64,000 nt of DNA from Limanda limanda (taxonomy: Eukaryota > Chordata > Actinopteri > Pleuronectiformes > Pleuronectidae): positions 21,585,159-21,649,158 of the forward strand of contig NC_083654.1 in assembly GCF_963576545.1 (NCBI RefSeq), written 5' to 3'. Under the pieces are notes generated by a model. The model worked only from the letters and a program-made list of their open reading frames with translations, searched no databases and was not told where the DNA came from. Positions 1-12,365 of the stretch are shown here, piece after piece (positions within the stretch are counted from its first letter, which is position 1; each line of letters starts with the position of its first letter). Position numbers and translations under genes: made by a program.

Positions 1-380
1 GTTGTGGTCGTCGGTGTCAGATGATTGACAGGAGGGGGGGGGGGGCAGCAGGTCCCAGTGTCGATCCACACTATTGATTGTCATGGAAATGTCAGCGATG
101 GACACATGGAGAGTGAAGTGGTTTTGACTCATTCACGTCTCCGATGTAACGGCAAAAATACATCTTTGTGTTTCTGGAGCTTTTCTCTTCCTGTCACATG
201 TTCGCAGGACGATCAATAAACGTCTCTATAGAGACTGTTGTTGGTCGATGTGAGCGCAGGAGGGACCCCCACCGGGGACCCCCTGCTGAGGGTCTCTGCC
301 TGGCTTCCCCTTGCTTCTCCTCAGCTTGGAGCCTGTGATCCCAAGATGTTAGTCTGGGTTCCCAACCTCGTGTTTGACTA

Positions 381-1690
381 TGGTCTTCATCCGGTGGTCT
401 TCACCTGGTGGTCTTCACCCGGTGGTCTTCATCCGGTGGTCTTCACCCCGTGGTCTTCACCCGGTGGTCTTCACCCCGTGGTCTTCACCCAGTGGTCTTC
501 ACCCCGTGGTCTTCACCCGGTGGTCTTCACCCTATGGTCTTCATCCGGTGGTCTTCACCCCGTGGTCTTCACCCGGTGGTCTTCATCCGGTGGTCTTCAC
601 CCCGTGGTCTTCACCCGGTGGTCTTCACCCCGTGGTCTTCACCCAGTGGTCTTCACCCCGTGGTCTTCACCCGGTGGTCTTCACCCTATGGTCTTCACCC
701 GGTGGTCTTCACCCAGTGGTCTTCACCCCGTGGTCTTCACCCCGTGGTCTTCACCCGGTGGTCTTCACCCGGTGGTCTTCACCCTGTGGTCTTCACCCTA
801 TGGTCTTCACCCAGTGGTCTTCACCCCGTGGTCTTCACCTGGTGGTCTTCACCCCGTGGTCTTCACCCCGTGGTCTTCACCCGGTGGTCTTCACCCAGTG
901 GTCTTCACCCCGTGGTCTTCACCCTGTGGTCTTCACCTGGTGGTCTTCACCCCGTGGTCTTCCCCCCGTGGTCTTCACCCCGTGGTCTTCAACCGGTGGT
1001 CTTCACCCAGTGGTCTTTCACCCCGTGGTCTTCACCCGGTGGTCTTCACCCTATGGTCTTCACCCCGTGGTCTTCACCCCGTGGTCTTCACCCGGTGATC
1101 TTCACCCAGTGGTCTTCAACCGGTGGTCTTCACCCTATGGTCTTCACCCGGTGGTCTTCACCCCGTGGTCTTCACCCCGTGGTCTTCACCCCGTGGTCTT
1201 CACCAAGTGGTCTTCACCCCGTGGTCTTCACCCGGTGATCTTCACCCGGTGATCTTCACCCAGTGGTCTTCACCCGGTGGTCTTCACCCTATGGTCTTCA
1301 CCCCGTGGTCTTCACCCCGTGGTCTTCACCCGGTGATCTTCACCCAGTGGTCTTCAACCGGTGGTCTTCACCCTATGGTCTTCACCCAGTGGTCTTCACC
1401 CCGTGGTCTTCACCCGGTGATCTTCACCCAGTGGTCTTCAACCGGTGGTCTTCACCCTATGGTCTTCACCCAGTGGTCTTCACCCGGTGGTCTTCACCCT
1501 ATGGTCTTCACCCCGTGGTCTTCACCCCGTGGTCTTCACCCGGTGGTCTTCACCCCGTGGTCTTCACCCCGTGGTCTTCACCCCGTGGTCTTCACCAAGT
1601 GGTCTTCACCCCGTGGTCTTCACCAAGTGGTCTTCACCCCGTGGTCTTCACCCGGTGATCTTCACCCAGTGGTCTTCACCCTGTGGTCTT
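381..1690. repeat. 14-bp minisatellite (GGTGGTCTTCACCC), roughly 93 copies
   Basis: A continuous tandem array of a 14-bp unit whose variants differ mainly at the CCGG/CCCG/CCAG/CTAT positions and at GGTCTT versus GATCTT. Because 14 is not a multiple of 3, all three forward frames cycle through the same 14-residue peptide (about WSSPRGLHPVVFTP) with almost no stops, giving several long but spurious overlapping reading frames. The 3' half shows a higher-order period of 84 bp (six units): the GATCTTCACCCAG variant recurs at 1335 and 1419, and an earlier copy at 1097 lies 238 bp (17 units) upstream. Confidence 0.97.
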
Positions 1691-1847
1691 CTTTGCTCTC
1701 ACCAGTGTCTGTGAACATGATTTCTAATGTTGCTGCTTTCATTGAGTCTCACAACATTTTGATGAAAGACTGGAGGTCTGTGTGAGCTCCATGGAAACAG
1801 AGAATCACAAAATACCAAATCATGCTCTGATTCAGGGATTCAGCCTC

Positions 1848-1917
<70 letters not shown>
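1848..1917. repeat. (TG)n microsatellite
   Basis: About 70 bp of nearly pure TG dinucleotide on the + strand, interrupted once by a TTTG. Confidence 0.95.
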
Positions 1918-1919
<2 letters not shown>

Positions 1920-2051
1920 AGCATTTACTAGTTAATGTAAAACATGTTGGAGGGCTGAGCTGCAGAACAAATGAGCAAATGATCACGTTGTGTAACGGAC
2001 TGCTTGTGTATTAATGAGAGTGCAGCAGGGAGGACGAGAGACGAGGGAACA

Positions 2052-2058
2052 GACACAG

Positions 2059-2090
<32 letters not shown>

Positions 2091-2127
2091 AGACACACAC
2101 AGACACACACACACACACACACACAGA
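2052..2127. repeat. (CA)n microsatellite with AGAC interruptions
   Basis: Imperfect CA repeat with periodic GACACA interruptions. It lies 135 bp after the TG tract, so the two are inverted relative to each other and could pair as a hairpin in single-stranded DNA or RNA. Confidence 0.95.
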
Positions 2128-3599
2128 CCTGGACCTGGTGTTTCTCTCTCTTCTCTGGTGTCGATGTGTTGAAGCTGCAGGATGTGGACGTGCTGCTGCT
2201 GCTGAACATTCTATCTGTTCATTTTCTATGTTTCTCTGTGCCCCCCCCCCCTTCAGCTTGTACAACATAGACCATTATGTGTTTATCTGTCGTTTTGTGT
2301 CTATGAGGACGTGTGTGCTCCCAGTGCATGATGGGAAGTGTCTCTCCCATGGAGGAAAAGCTGGATCCAGGTTCAACATCTGTTTGGAGGAGATTAGTTG
2401 TGACTAAATATTTGCACCTCGTCGCTGCCAGGTGGCGCTCAGTGATACCGGGCAGGTCACATGACTTTAGCCTCTTGCTGTTTACACTCAGGGGCGAGAA
2501 AATAAGATCATATACTTCTCATCAAGTAATATAAACAAGATATACATTTATATTCGAGTTAAAGAGGATGAAAAACTCCCTGAAATCATTAAATCTGATG
2601 GTTATACAACTACTGAAGTTTAGTTTGTGATATTTGCTGTTTGCTGTTGTGCTCGTAGCATCGGAGATCGACTGGAGACTTGCTCGTATGCACATGACGT
2701 GTAAATATATGTCAACGCATCTATAATATGATAAAATATGCCGACACGTTGGTTGTGTTGTGGTTTCACTTCCATCCGGTAACATCCACTGCATGAGAAC
2801 AGATTTGTTTGCACAGATAGGTGACGCTGTAAATGTCTCGTCTTCAAAACACCATCTTGCACTTGAAAATTAATTATCTCGTCGCACAACACAACTCAGG
2901 CAGAGACACACTTCACGGTTGTGTTACATTTCCTCTCACAACCCACGACGTCCTCCACTCAGCTCTCTGGTTTGAAACAAGCAGGATGAAGCTCAGAGCT
3001 GTGGAGGATGATAAGTCCATGGACAGAACCTGTGGGACATGTGGTCCACGTGGGACACACTTTACCAACTTGTCCTCCCAGGTGTCAAGTCCGTGTTATT
3101 CTGTGATTTGTGACGTTGTCCCTCGAGTCTCTACACACACACAGGAGGTCAGCGTCATGTAACAAGATGAAACTGGAGCCTGTTGTAATATTACAGAGAA
3201 TCCTTCTGAAGTGAAGGTGTTACTATGGAAGGTCGAGGTGTCAGAACCAGAGCATTGATATCATGATGTTTGAACTCAAGACCAAAAGAAACAAACCCCT
3301 TTATTCAGCAGGTGAGCAGGTGTGGAGAAAATATTAGAAAAGGATTGATAATTATAATAACTTCCGACTACACCTTGAATAAGCAAGTAGCACTTGAATG
3401 GCACTTATAGCATTTTGTAGTTTTCCTTTTTTTGAAGAAATTGTACTTTCTTGATCCTTGTTGTTCTTGGTTTGTACCCTCGCGGTTGATGCACTTATTG
3501 TGAGTCGCTTTGGATAAAAGCGTCAGCTAAATGAAATGTAATGTAATGTAATAACTATTAATTATTATTAATAATATTGAACACTTTACATCTATATTT

Positions 3600-4019
3600 A
3601 TATCATGGTCACTTATAATGGTAACATTGCAATATTTATATTTTCCTTTATACTATCTTGTAGTATTATTTATATTATGGTCACTTACTTTTAATTATTT
3701 TTTCTGTATCATGGTCACTACTGTTGCAATATTACTTATAATACTTTTGTTTTCATTACAATAACACTTACATCACTCCACTTTCTCCCAAGTACCTGCT
3801 TTTGCACAGTGTCTGTTTTGCAGGTTGTTTTTTGTTTTTGTTTTCTGTATATTTTTACTCTCATTATGTGTGGTTTAGTAGTGTATATATTTTGATCTTT
3901 CTTTTTTATTGTTGCTTCGGCACTGTTATTTAAATTCTGTTTTTCTCTTTTTTGCTGTAACAAGTGAATTTCCCCGTTGTGTGGATAAATAAAGAAATCT
4001 AATCTAATCTAATCTAATA
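3600..4019 (+). mobile_element. LINE-like 3' remnant with ATCTA tail
   Basis: AT-rich sequence ending in GAATTTCCCCGTTGTGTGG, GATAAATAAAGAAAT and then an (ATCTA)n tail at 4000-4017. This is the layout of 3' ends of teleost non-LTR retrotransposons, in which a conserved GAATTTCCCC..AATAAA terminus is followed by a short tandem tail. No reading frame of a reverse transcriptase is seen, so it is a 5'-truncated copy. The family was not determined. Confidence 0.6.
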
Positions 4020-4287
4020 GATTAATACCTAAAAGGCAGAGCACACTTCTGGTTTTCTTATGGCCCAAACAAATTGGACGTGGTGAAAGGTGAATATGGC
4101 TCCAAACTACCTGGAGCCTTTGGTTGTGGTTCTGTATTTCTGTGGCTCACTTGTGGCCCAGATCTGGCAAACGGGCGTGGATCCATCCTTCCCTGTGTGG
4201 TATGTAGACCGGGTCTGGGACTCGGGCCTGACCTGGGCGACCCGCGGCCAGCGAGCCGAGCAGCTGACGTGTCCGGTGTGTTTCCAG

Positions 4288-4493
4288 GTCGGCTGGTGGG
4301 AGAACGGACACCTGCGGCTGCGGTACCACCCCTGGTCCCGGTACGGCTCCTTCCTGAAGCCGCTGGACGACGCCCAGCACCTGCGAGTGGTCACGCTGGA
4401 GGAGAGGCCCTTCGTCATCGTGGAGCCGGCCGACCCGGGAACCAGCTCCTGCATCCGGGACTCGGTGCCCTGCCGCATGCCCGTCAACTCCAG
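4288..4493 (+). CDS. grin2d: grin2d exon 1 of window: start of ligand-binding domain S1 (residues 1-68 of the partial protein)
   Basis: The exon follows the acceptor TGTTTCCAG and ends at donor GTAACC. It begins [20 protein letters not shown], equivalent to the end of the amino-terminal domain linker in GluN2D, then [20 protein letters not shown] and CIRDSVPC. The Glu pair in TLEERPF is the position that contacts glutamate in GluN2 ligand-binding domains, and the cysteines at residues 55 and 62 belong to the conserved S1 disulfide set. It ends in phase 2: the last two bases AG join C of the next exon to give Ser69, completing an N-S-S glycosylation sequon at residue 67, where human GluN2D has NRT. 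Upstream exons are outside the window. Confidence 0.94.
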
Positions 4494-7257
4494 GTAACCC
4501 CCCCGCCACCTCTGGAGGTCACACACAGCTGGAGGAAGCCTCTAATATCAGAATGTAGCAGGTAGAATCTTCCAAATTTAACTAATTCAATTCAATCCTC
4601 GCTCTTAAAACAATTAAATCCTTTTGCATATGAGGATATTTAACCAAAGTTCCCATTATGGTTATAAAAGGGAAATTCCACTTTCTCCTTCAGGTCAGAC
4701 TCGACTCACTGAGAGAAGTTAATGTGTATAAAATTATTTTTAAAACAATTACCTACATCTCTTAAGGGAATACAATAGAACGCTTGCTGACTTCAATGCT
4801 GCTTTCCCCTCTAACTTTATAATATTGTATTTTACAATTAAATGTAGATAGCCTGTTATATATTTGAAGACCAGTGTCGTCTGTATGAATATGAGAATGA
4901 AAGAACAAGGAAATGTTTGGACAATCTGAAGTGGTACATAGCTGTTAATATTGAGGTGATATAATATATAGTAATTGTTGATTTTCAATCATGAATACTG
5001 ACGTCTGTAAATACACACTTCAATATATTTCCCATATTATAACACTCACTCTTGCCAGAAGTGCCTTTTGAGTTCTTAATGCTTTATGTACTAATTTCTA
5101 GGTTTTTATTTTTAAGGGAGAGAGGAGATGCTGACCTGCAGGTTTATTTATTGTTGAACAAAATTATATTGACGCCTCGTTTTTCTGTCCGAGTTGGACC
5201 GAAGCACTTTGAGCGTGTTTACTTTTTAACAAGTGATTTCAGATCTGGACGTCTCGTTTCTTCCTCTCAATCGTTATTTTCTCTAAACCGTCGGTAGGAA
5301 CCTCGGACGGACTGAAACCAAAAGTTCTCCAGGCTCTGATCACGTGTAAGAGTGAAGTGTCTGGCCGAGCCACGGAGAAGGAGACAGTAAATCTTTAGCA
5401 TCTCGTGTGCTGTGTGCACCGAGCAGACTTAAACTAAGACTTTCCTTCTGGGAGCAATAGATTAAAACTTCACAAAGTAACCTCATTATCCCGCAGAGGA
5501 AGATTCAGCTGCATCACAGCAGCTGTAGATTCACTGGGAGTCACGAGGAAACACATCACAGAACAAGTTCAACTGTTCATTAAAACCACAAAAGGAAAAG
5601 AAGGTTCTTTGTCTTTTAATCAATCCGGATTGTAAACAGCAGCAAAATCAATAGAAACATTAAGAATCACAGCAAATGTGAAAGGATTTAATGTGATTTA
5701 CAGCAAGTTGCATATTCATACATGAACCCAAAGAAAGCAGGAACGTGAGTGTGTGTCTGTGTGTGTGTGTCTGTGTGTGTCTGTGTGTGTCTGTCTGTGT
5801 GTGTGTCCCTGATAAGCCTCCCTCCACCCGGCTCCTGACCCGGCCAATGGGACGATAACGAGTTCCTCCTCCATCACTTTTATCGGCAGGAGGAGAAGTT
5901 TCTCCTCTTGTTCATAAACCTGCTCTGACCCCGGTGGTTTCTCCCGTGAAGGATCTTCTCCTCTCTCGTATTTGTCTCTTTCCTAATTGATTTTCTGTCT
6001 TTACACAGATTACTTCCTCTCCTGTTACTTCAGTACAGTGGATAAGACAGTTGAGCTTTTTATTTTCTCCACAATCTCACGGTTGGTTTGTTCGGAGCTG
6101 AAAAGGAACACGTATAAAATCACTGGGGCGGAACCCGGGGACCTGAACCTAATAGTGTTTTACTGCTTCACATCTCAGATTAGAGCCACATTACAACATG
6201 TCACACTTTATAAATGTCAGGTTTCTAACATCCCATCAAACGTAATGAGCTTTGGGGTTTTAAAAAAGATCGTTTACAAGTAACTGCCCGAACGATTTAA
6301 TAGAGACAAGGGGAACAAAAGGCTGGACGACCTTATCTCTATGAAGTAATATTGGTGAAACAAGTATAATCGATAAGCTATTTTACCAATGACAATGAAT
6401 TTAATGACTTAATGTTTAAAGCAATAGCAATTTTATAAATGTCGGGGTTAATAACATTAGCAACAAGCTATTTATCACACTGGAGCCATTTCGCTGGTGG
6501 AGACCAAAGCAGAAGTAAAAGCTTATTAATGACAGAAACTTGCTTCATGTGTAAATAAACCTTCATTTGTAATTGTTCCCGTATCAGTTAATATACGTCA
6601 ATAACAATATATAATATATGTCTAGTTTAAAGCAACTTCCACTGATCCAACGTTGCTTCAACAGATTTAAATCACTTTAATCGATTTCAGTTTTAGTTTA
6701 GACATTATTTTGATTTTAGTGTTTCCAATAATATTCCCTTTGACATGTTAAAGAGCGAAGCCTGATAACTTCACAAAATCATTATAAAGAGATGCTTTAT
6801 TTGACAGAATAAACATTCATTTAACTTAATTCAAGTTCTTTATATGGTTTTGTTGTTTTTATTAACACGACTCTGCTGTAAACCAGGTCGGTGACTTCTT
6901 TAAAATTCAAACATCATGTAGCTGAGGTCAGAATACGTCTTTATTCAACGGTTGCTCAATCCGAGTCTGGTTATTTTCTGAATATATAACTCCTCTGTGA
7001 CACCTGACACATCTCACCTCCTCTTTCTACTTTCTGCTCAGTTATAATTTGTCCGATGTTCTTGATGCTTCGGAGCAGAATCGCAGCTAAGTGCTTCAGA
7101 GACAATCAGACCAGCACTCGGGATGAGGACCTGATAGAGGACACTCAGCCGGTCCCTGAATAAACGCACTGAAGGGTTTGCTGGATTCGTCTCTGAGGAA
7201 ACGGGAATCATCTTCAGCAGAGTTTTGTCTCTTTCAGCCGTCGTCCCGCTGCACAAA

Positions 7258-7565
7258 ACAGAATTAGATCAGATTAGATTACATTCAACTTTATTGTTAT
7301 TGCACAGTACAAGTACATATGCAACGAAATGCAGTTTAGCGTCTAACCAGAAGTGCAAAAAAAAGGCAGTAAAGTGCAGAGTATTGTGCAAAATCTAATA
7401 AATAGGATCTGTACAGTAGAAATATATATGGAATATAACAGTATTAACAGGAATTGTAAGATATGGGACGATGAAGACACTATGAGCAGGATACAAATAT
7501 AAATATATATAAATATGAATACACTATAGGCGGGATAATACAGTATGAAAACAAAGTGACAGTCA
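7258..7565 (-). mobile_element. LINE-like 3' remnant, minus strand
   Basis: On the + strand it starts with AGATCAGATTAGATTACATTC followed by AACTTTATTGTTATTGCACAG and GCAACGAAATGCAGTTTAGC. This arrangement recurs in perciform genomes and reads, on the minus strand, as the 3' end of a non-LTR element with a short (TAATCT)-like tail. No protein-coding part remains. Confidence 0.5.
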
Positions 7566-7671
7566 GTGCAAATGTACGAATGTTCAAATGTTCAATGGTT
7601 GGAGGAGGGGGGTGTGGCAGTCCAAGATAATAATCGCCAATAATTCATCCCTTCCTCCCTCGGTGTCCTGC

Positions 7672-7742
7672 TCCTCCTCCTCCTCCTCTTCCTCCTCCTC
7701 CTCCTCCTCCTCCTCCTCTTCCTCCTCCTCCTCCTCCTCCTC
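7672..7742. repeat. (TCC)n microsatellite
   Basis: About 70 bp of TCC/TCT trinucleotide on the + strand, 175 bp upstream of the exon 2 acceptor. Confidence 0.95.
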
Positions 7743-7917
7743 AGCTGCTTGTCTGCTGGTTTACTTTCTCCCTCGGCGACACTCGGCTTCGTTTTCAATC
7801 TCTCCGACCGCCAAGCAGCCGGTCGGGGGTCACAGCGTCCTGGATGAAATGTCTCCGCCCCTCACAACGAGCTGTCACATGTGTTTGTGTTGTCCCCACC
7901 CCCCCCCCTGTGTGCAG

Positions 7918-8086
7918 CCTGGTGGTGGACAGCGCCGGGCCCATGAAGCACTGCTGCAAAGGATTCTGCATCGACGTGCTGAAGCGCCTGGCCAAGATCG
8001 TGGGCTTCAGCTACGACTTGTACCTGGTGACCAACGGGCGCCACGGGAAGAACATCGACGGCGAGTGGAACGGCATGGTCGGAGAG
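7918..8086 (+). CDS. grin2d: grin2d exon 2: ligand-binding domain S1 (residues 69-125)
   Basis: Acceptor CTGTGTGCAG, donor GTGAGG. It encodes the variable loop [10 protein letters not shown], then [38 protein letters not shown] and EWNGMVGE. The paired Cys (81, 82) and Cys86 are the conserved S1 cysteines. His111 in NGRHGKN is equivalent to GluN2A His485, which lines the glutamate pocket. The variable loop between PCR and CCKGF is shorter than and unlike the human one. The exon ends in phase 0. Confidence 0.96.
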
Positions 8087-8269
8087 GTGAGGCTGTCATA
8101 TTCAAATCATAATTATAATAACGACCATGTCTCTGCAGCTTAAAAACACTTAAAAACACTTAAAAACACAACAGACACATAAAACAAGCAACAAGCTAAT
8201 TGGAACTTGTCCTTAACGTTCTTTAAAAACCTTTTTAAGTCTAATTGTATAACAGTAAAATCTGTAGTG

Positions 8270-8740
8270 TTGTTATTTCAGCGTTAATATTTTTGAGTTG
8301 GTGGGTGTTGATTTCGGAGTTGTTTTAACACCACTAGTGTTAAAAAAGCTCTCAAGCGAGTTAAATGTTAACACCTGTGACTGAGTTAGATTCACTTCAG
8401 GTGGAGTTGATCATAAAATATGGGAGGAGCTTAACCACAGATCTCTGCACCCAATAAACCATAACAAAATCCCTCGGCTCTCTTTATCAAGACAGGTGTG
8501 AGACTGAGCCTGGGTCTCATTTTAATGTTAAAAATACACTTTAATGAGTCATAAAATAACACTATGGATGTGAAAAATTAACTCTCATAGTGAAAGGGAT
8601 TAACACAATTTAGAGTTAAAGGTGCACTTATGTGGTGTCATAAAATAACACCAAGGCTGTCAAATATTTATCACTGTTAAAGAGTTAAAATATTATCACT
8701 TTTCAAAGTGTAATTTTGACTCAGAATCCGTGAGGATTAT
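8270..8740. repeat. Possible degenerate dispersed element rich in TTAACAC
   Basis: TTAACAC, GTGTTAA and CATAAAATAACAC recur about ten times in 470 bp, with an inverted repeat TTTTAACAC/GTGTTAAAA separated by 5 bp at 8323-8345. Clear terminal repeats and target duplications were not found, so family and limits are uncertain. Confidence 0.35.
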
Positions 8741-10000
8741 ATAAACTCAGAAAAAGTTTTAAATTTAACACTCTGAATGATTTTATATAATCACCTTATA
8801 GTTAAGTGTCTTTACTTTGATGTGGTTCGGTTACAGGTAGTTGTTTTTAATTAACAGGCAAATATAAGACAAAGGGTCCAAATATGTGGAAATATGACAC
8901 TAATTAAGAATATGAATAGAAAAACCTGTCAGACAAAGACAATACGAGTTATTACATTTGGGTTATTGCGATTGAGCAGGTAGAAGTAGAAGAAGATGTA
9001 CAAATTTATATTTATAATTGAACATTTAAAATGATTGCAGCTGCTGAAGTGAGTCCAGTCTCTTTCTAGCAGTCGGTCATTGCTCTCATATTTTGGTCCC
9101 TTTACACAAATTGTTGCCCATGAATCAAAGTTTACTCGTGGTGACCAGTTGCCATGGTTACCCACAGTTTCATTAGGCTGAAACCTGGAGCTTCACAAAC
9201 TGATTTATACTTTTACAAATGTAAAAATTAACCATTTGACCGATGAGCTGATTTCTAAGGAAAACGTTTTTCCCTCTTTGTGTATTTTCCATCAGTAATA
9301 TTTGATTTGCTGTGGTGAATCTCAGTGGAACGTTTAGAACCAGCTCAGAACTCACAGCAAACAAACAAACATCCCAGCGAGTGACAGCGACACGGGTGAG
9401 AGGGCAAAGCTGAACACTCAGTTGTGTGTCGAGAGAAGTCGACAGTGTGCGTTTGCTCTGGGAGTTTGTTCTAAAGTTCAGCAGCTGGAATCACAAACAC
9501 ACACCGTGACCCCGTGTTTGTGTGTCTGTCAGAGAGTGTAGCTGTGTTTTAAATTCTCCATTTTCCCTGTACAGCTCCATGGTTGTTTTTCTTATTCCCC
9601 ACCCCACCACCCACCCCCCCCACCTGGTCTTTTGTAGTGTTTACAAAAAATGGGTTTTGATTCTGCTGCTCCCGTGAAATCGTTTTTCATCCTTTCCTCA
9701 AATCCTTTAAAACGCGACCCAGCGAGAGGATTGGACCCGAGGAAGAGGAAGAGGAAGAGGAAGAGGAGAGAGAGAGGAGCCCGGCTGTCGGGAAGATTAG
9801 TGCTGGAGAAACTGAGAGAGGGACCACAGCACAGGCTCTGCTTGTACACAAGTGTGTGTGTCTGTGTGGGTCTGTGTGGGTCTGTGTGGGTCTGTGTGTT
9901 GCCAGACACTCTCTGTTTCCATTATGCCAATCTCCCTCTGGTGGCTGGATTAATCAAGGTGGTTTAACATGGATTTAGACAGGGAATGCAAATTATCACA

Positions 10001-10021
10001 GTGTGTGTGTGTGTGCGTGTG

Positions 10022-10054
<33 letters not shown>

Positions 10055-10070
10055 CTGTGTGTGTGTGTGG
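10001..10070. repeat. (TG)n microsatellite
   Basis: TG dinucleotides with CG and CT interruptions, about 70 bp. Confidence 0.93.
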
Positions 10071-12365
10071 TCTTAAACTTTCAGACTTTTACAGTGAAGA
10101 TGTTTTTGTCTCCTCACTTCTTGAACATTTAAATGTGTCTTTTATAAATCCATCTTTAAAGGATCAACGGGGTCACATGCACTGTGTGAAACAATGTGTG
10201 TGTCTGTGTGTGTTTGTGTTGCAGTGTCACTGTCTGCTGGTGGTGCTGATGTTGTTCTGCCCCCCCGCTTGTGACTCATTAGGCTCTTTAATCTCGTCTC
10301 CTGTCTCTTTACCTGGTTTTCTTTATTTAAACCGTTTCTACCATGAGCTGGTTTTTCTCTTGTGTTCTGATCTCTTCACATCCGGTGGATTTCACCGAGG
10401 TCACAGACAGTGAGTCCCACTTCCTCACTCTTCATCTGCGTCCATTGAAAAACCTCAAACCTTCACAGCACATTCAGCTTTTGTCCGTTTGTCCTTCGTC
10501 ACATGAACGAGTCTGAATCAGTCGTTTCCTGATCCATTCACATTTCTCCTGATATGACGTCTGCAGAGCGGTGATGACTCAGACTAGGTGTCGCAGGTGT
10601 TGACTTCAGGACTCGTCTTCTACTGTAGATACTCTCCTCCTCATAGTGTAGCTGGAAAAAAGTCTCCAACTACACGTCCTTCAGATTTAAAACACATCTC
10701 CGAAAACTGAAAAATGACCAGAAATATTCAAACAAGCTGTTTCTAAAGTCTTCAGAGACAAATAATCGACTCTAAAAGTTTGTCACGTTTTTTCCAGAGA
10801 AGCTGTTTTCTCCCCCAGCCCCCCAGCCCCCCCCCCCTCTCTACGCCTTACATCAGCCATTAATTCCTATTAATTTTATGATTACATTATGGTTTGGTTC
10901 CCGTGATCCATTAGGATAAGAATAATCGTGTGATATTCAAAGACTCCACACTTGCCCGGGCGGGTCGTCCATCAGCGGGAACATGAAGTTGTTTTTTAAT
11001 TATGTTATGTAATTAAGTTATGACGTCATTTCATGGTGATGCACCAGAAGAAGCAACTCTCACAACTTCAATATCTCATATCAAAGCGTGAACGTTATAC
11101 AATATTCACTTTATTACCGAGGAAAAGTATATAAATGAATGAATGTTGATGCGATCCTATAAGTGTGAAGTTCCACTGATGATCAGACTGGTTTAGTATC
11201 TGCTGTGTTGTTCATTGATCCAGTTAAACTCCAGTTAAACACACTGGGACATTAACTGGTTCACAAGATAAGATCAAATCAGATTTATTGATTCTCCTGT
11301 TACAGCAGCAGATGATAAAAGAAAAGAGGTAAACAAGAGAACTTGTGGACGTTTAAAATAAAATAAGATTGGAAATGAAATAGATTCTATAAAAATGAAA
11401 TGATCACATAGAAAATGGAGTAAATATTCTCACTGTTATCAGTTTCTGCCACGTTCATAACTTCCTGACCTCGAATGCTGTTTTTCCACTTTTGAGTTTT
11501 AATCTGTTTTGTCTCCAGAGACAAACTCTGTTGTTTTAAGACGACGACTAATCCACGAAGGTCCAGAGATTAACTTCCTGGAGGCTGATAAAAGGATTCT
11601 GTTGCTGCTTGTCCAGACACAGGTTCACCTTCACCTCAGCAACAGGAAACACAAACACATGTGTCTCACAGTCCAGGGCCTGTCTCACTGAAAAGGCATC
11701 AGGAAACAAGGTCAGACTTTCCCAGGATGCATTGCGCTTCAGTGACAAACTGTCAAAGAGGTAATGGCGCCTGAACGCAGCGTGATGTTCGAAGCTGGAG
11801 TTTCCCACCGATCCCCGAACGCCTCTCCAGACCAGACCGTCTCATCTTGGTTCAGCTTCAGTCTCCGTCCTCCCCGGCGTCCTCTGCAGGACGCTCTGTG
11901 TGACTGACAGGCGGTGACTCTGCAGCACGGAGACGCCACCATGTTCCCGTGAGCGCCGGAGACATCCAGAGGAAAGTGACTTTAAAGGATTGTGACTCTC
12001 AGAGTCTGGAGCCCGGCGCCTCGGTGGCGAGAGGACGCTGAGCTCTGTGTCTCTCACAGACGTCTGGGACCCGGCCAGGACTCAGAGTAATGAACTGCTG
12101 GTCAGGAGCCAGCTCCTCTCACCCCCCCGGCCCCCTGGGGGACAGAGGAGAAACCTCAGGTTCCTTCAGGTGGAACACGACCGGGCTCCTTCACCTTCTG
12201 ACCCCCGGGGCCTCGTTACAGCTGCAGGCGCCACAGCCCGGTTCAGAAGATTCTTCTTCAGGGTTTTTGCTCCTGACTTCTTAACAACTGCTTTCTCTCC
12301 TTTCTGCTTTAACTTCCCTGACTCCCCCCCCCGACCGCTCTAACCTCAGACGTCCTGTTTTCCAG

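Larger units (their letters stand above)
1..4287 (+). other. Intron (or upstream part of it) preceding the first exon seen
   Basis: This is presumed grin2d intron; no exon of the amino-terminal domain could be recognised. It holds the 14-bp minisatellite (about 381-1690), a (TG)n tract (1848-1917), a (CA)n tract (2052-2127), a dispersed teleost tail motif with an ATGTA run near 3495-3555, and a LINE-like AT-rich stretch ending in an ATCTA-repeat tail (about 3600-4019). A frame open from 4090 runs into exon 1, but its residues do not resemble the end of the GluN2 amino-terminal domain, so I treat it as intron. Confidence 0.7.
4494..7917 (+). other. Intron 1
   Basis: 3424 bp, GT-AG. It contains a short TG/CTG microsatellite (5747-5806), a LINE-like remnant on the minus strand (about 7258-7565) and a (TCC)n tract (7672-7742). 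The remainder is unremarkable AT-rich sequence with no recognised gene. Confidence 0.85.
8087..12365 (+). other. Intron 2
   Basis: 4279 bp, GT-AG. A 450-bp stretch (about 8270-8740) is rich in TTAACAC/GTGTTAA words, including a perfect 9-bp inverted repeat at 8323-8345, and may be an old dispersed element. A (TG)n tract lies at 10001-10070. The block 10850-11040 is AT-rich with several TAAT-type homeodomain words. No gene was recognised. Confidence 0.85.

Noticed and set aside
238..1785. Four overlapping long open frames repeating WSSPRGLHPVVFTP
   Set aside because: All lie in the 14-bp minisatellite and encode the same peptide in three frames; an artefact of the repeat, with no conserved domain or splice context.
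4090..4287. In-frame extension upstream of exon 1 (66 codons from ATG)
   Set aside because: Residues do not match the GluN2 sequence expected before VG.W, and a TTTCCAG acceptor sits exactly at the conserved boundary; best read as open intron.
7588..8112. 174-residue frame with a serine run next to exon 2
   Set aside because: Its serine run is the (TCC)n microsatellite and its end is exon 2 in the wrong frame.
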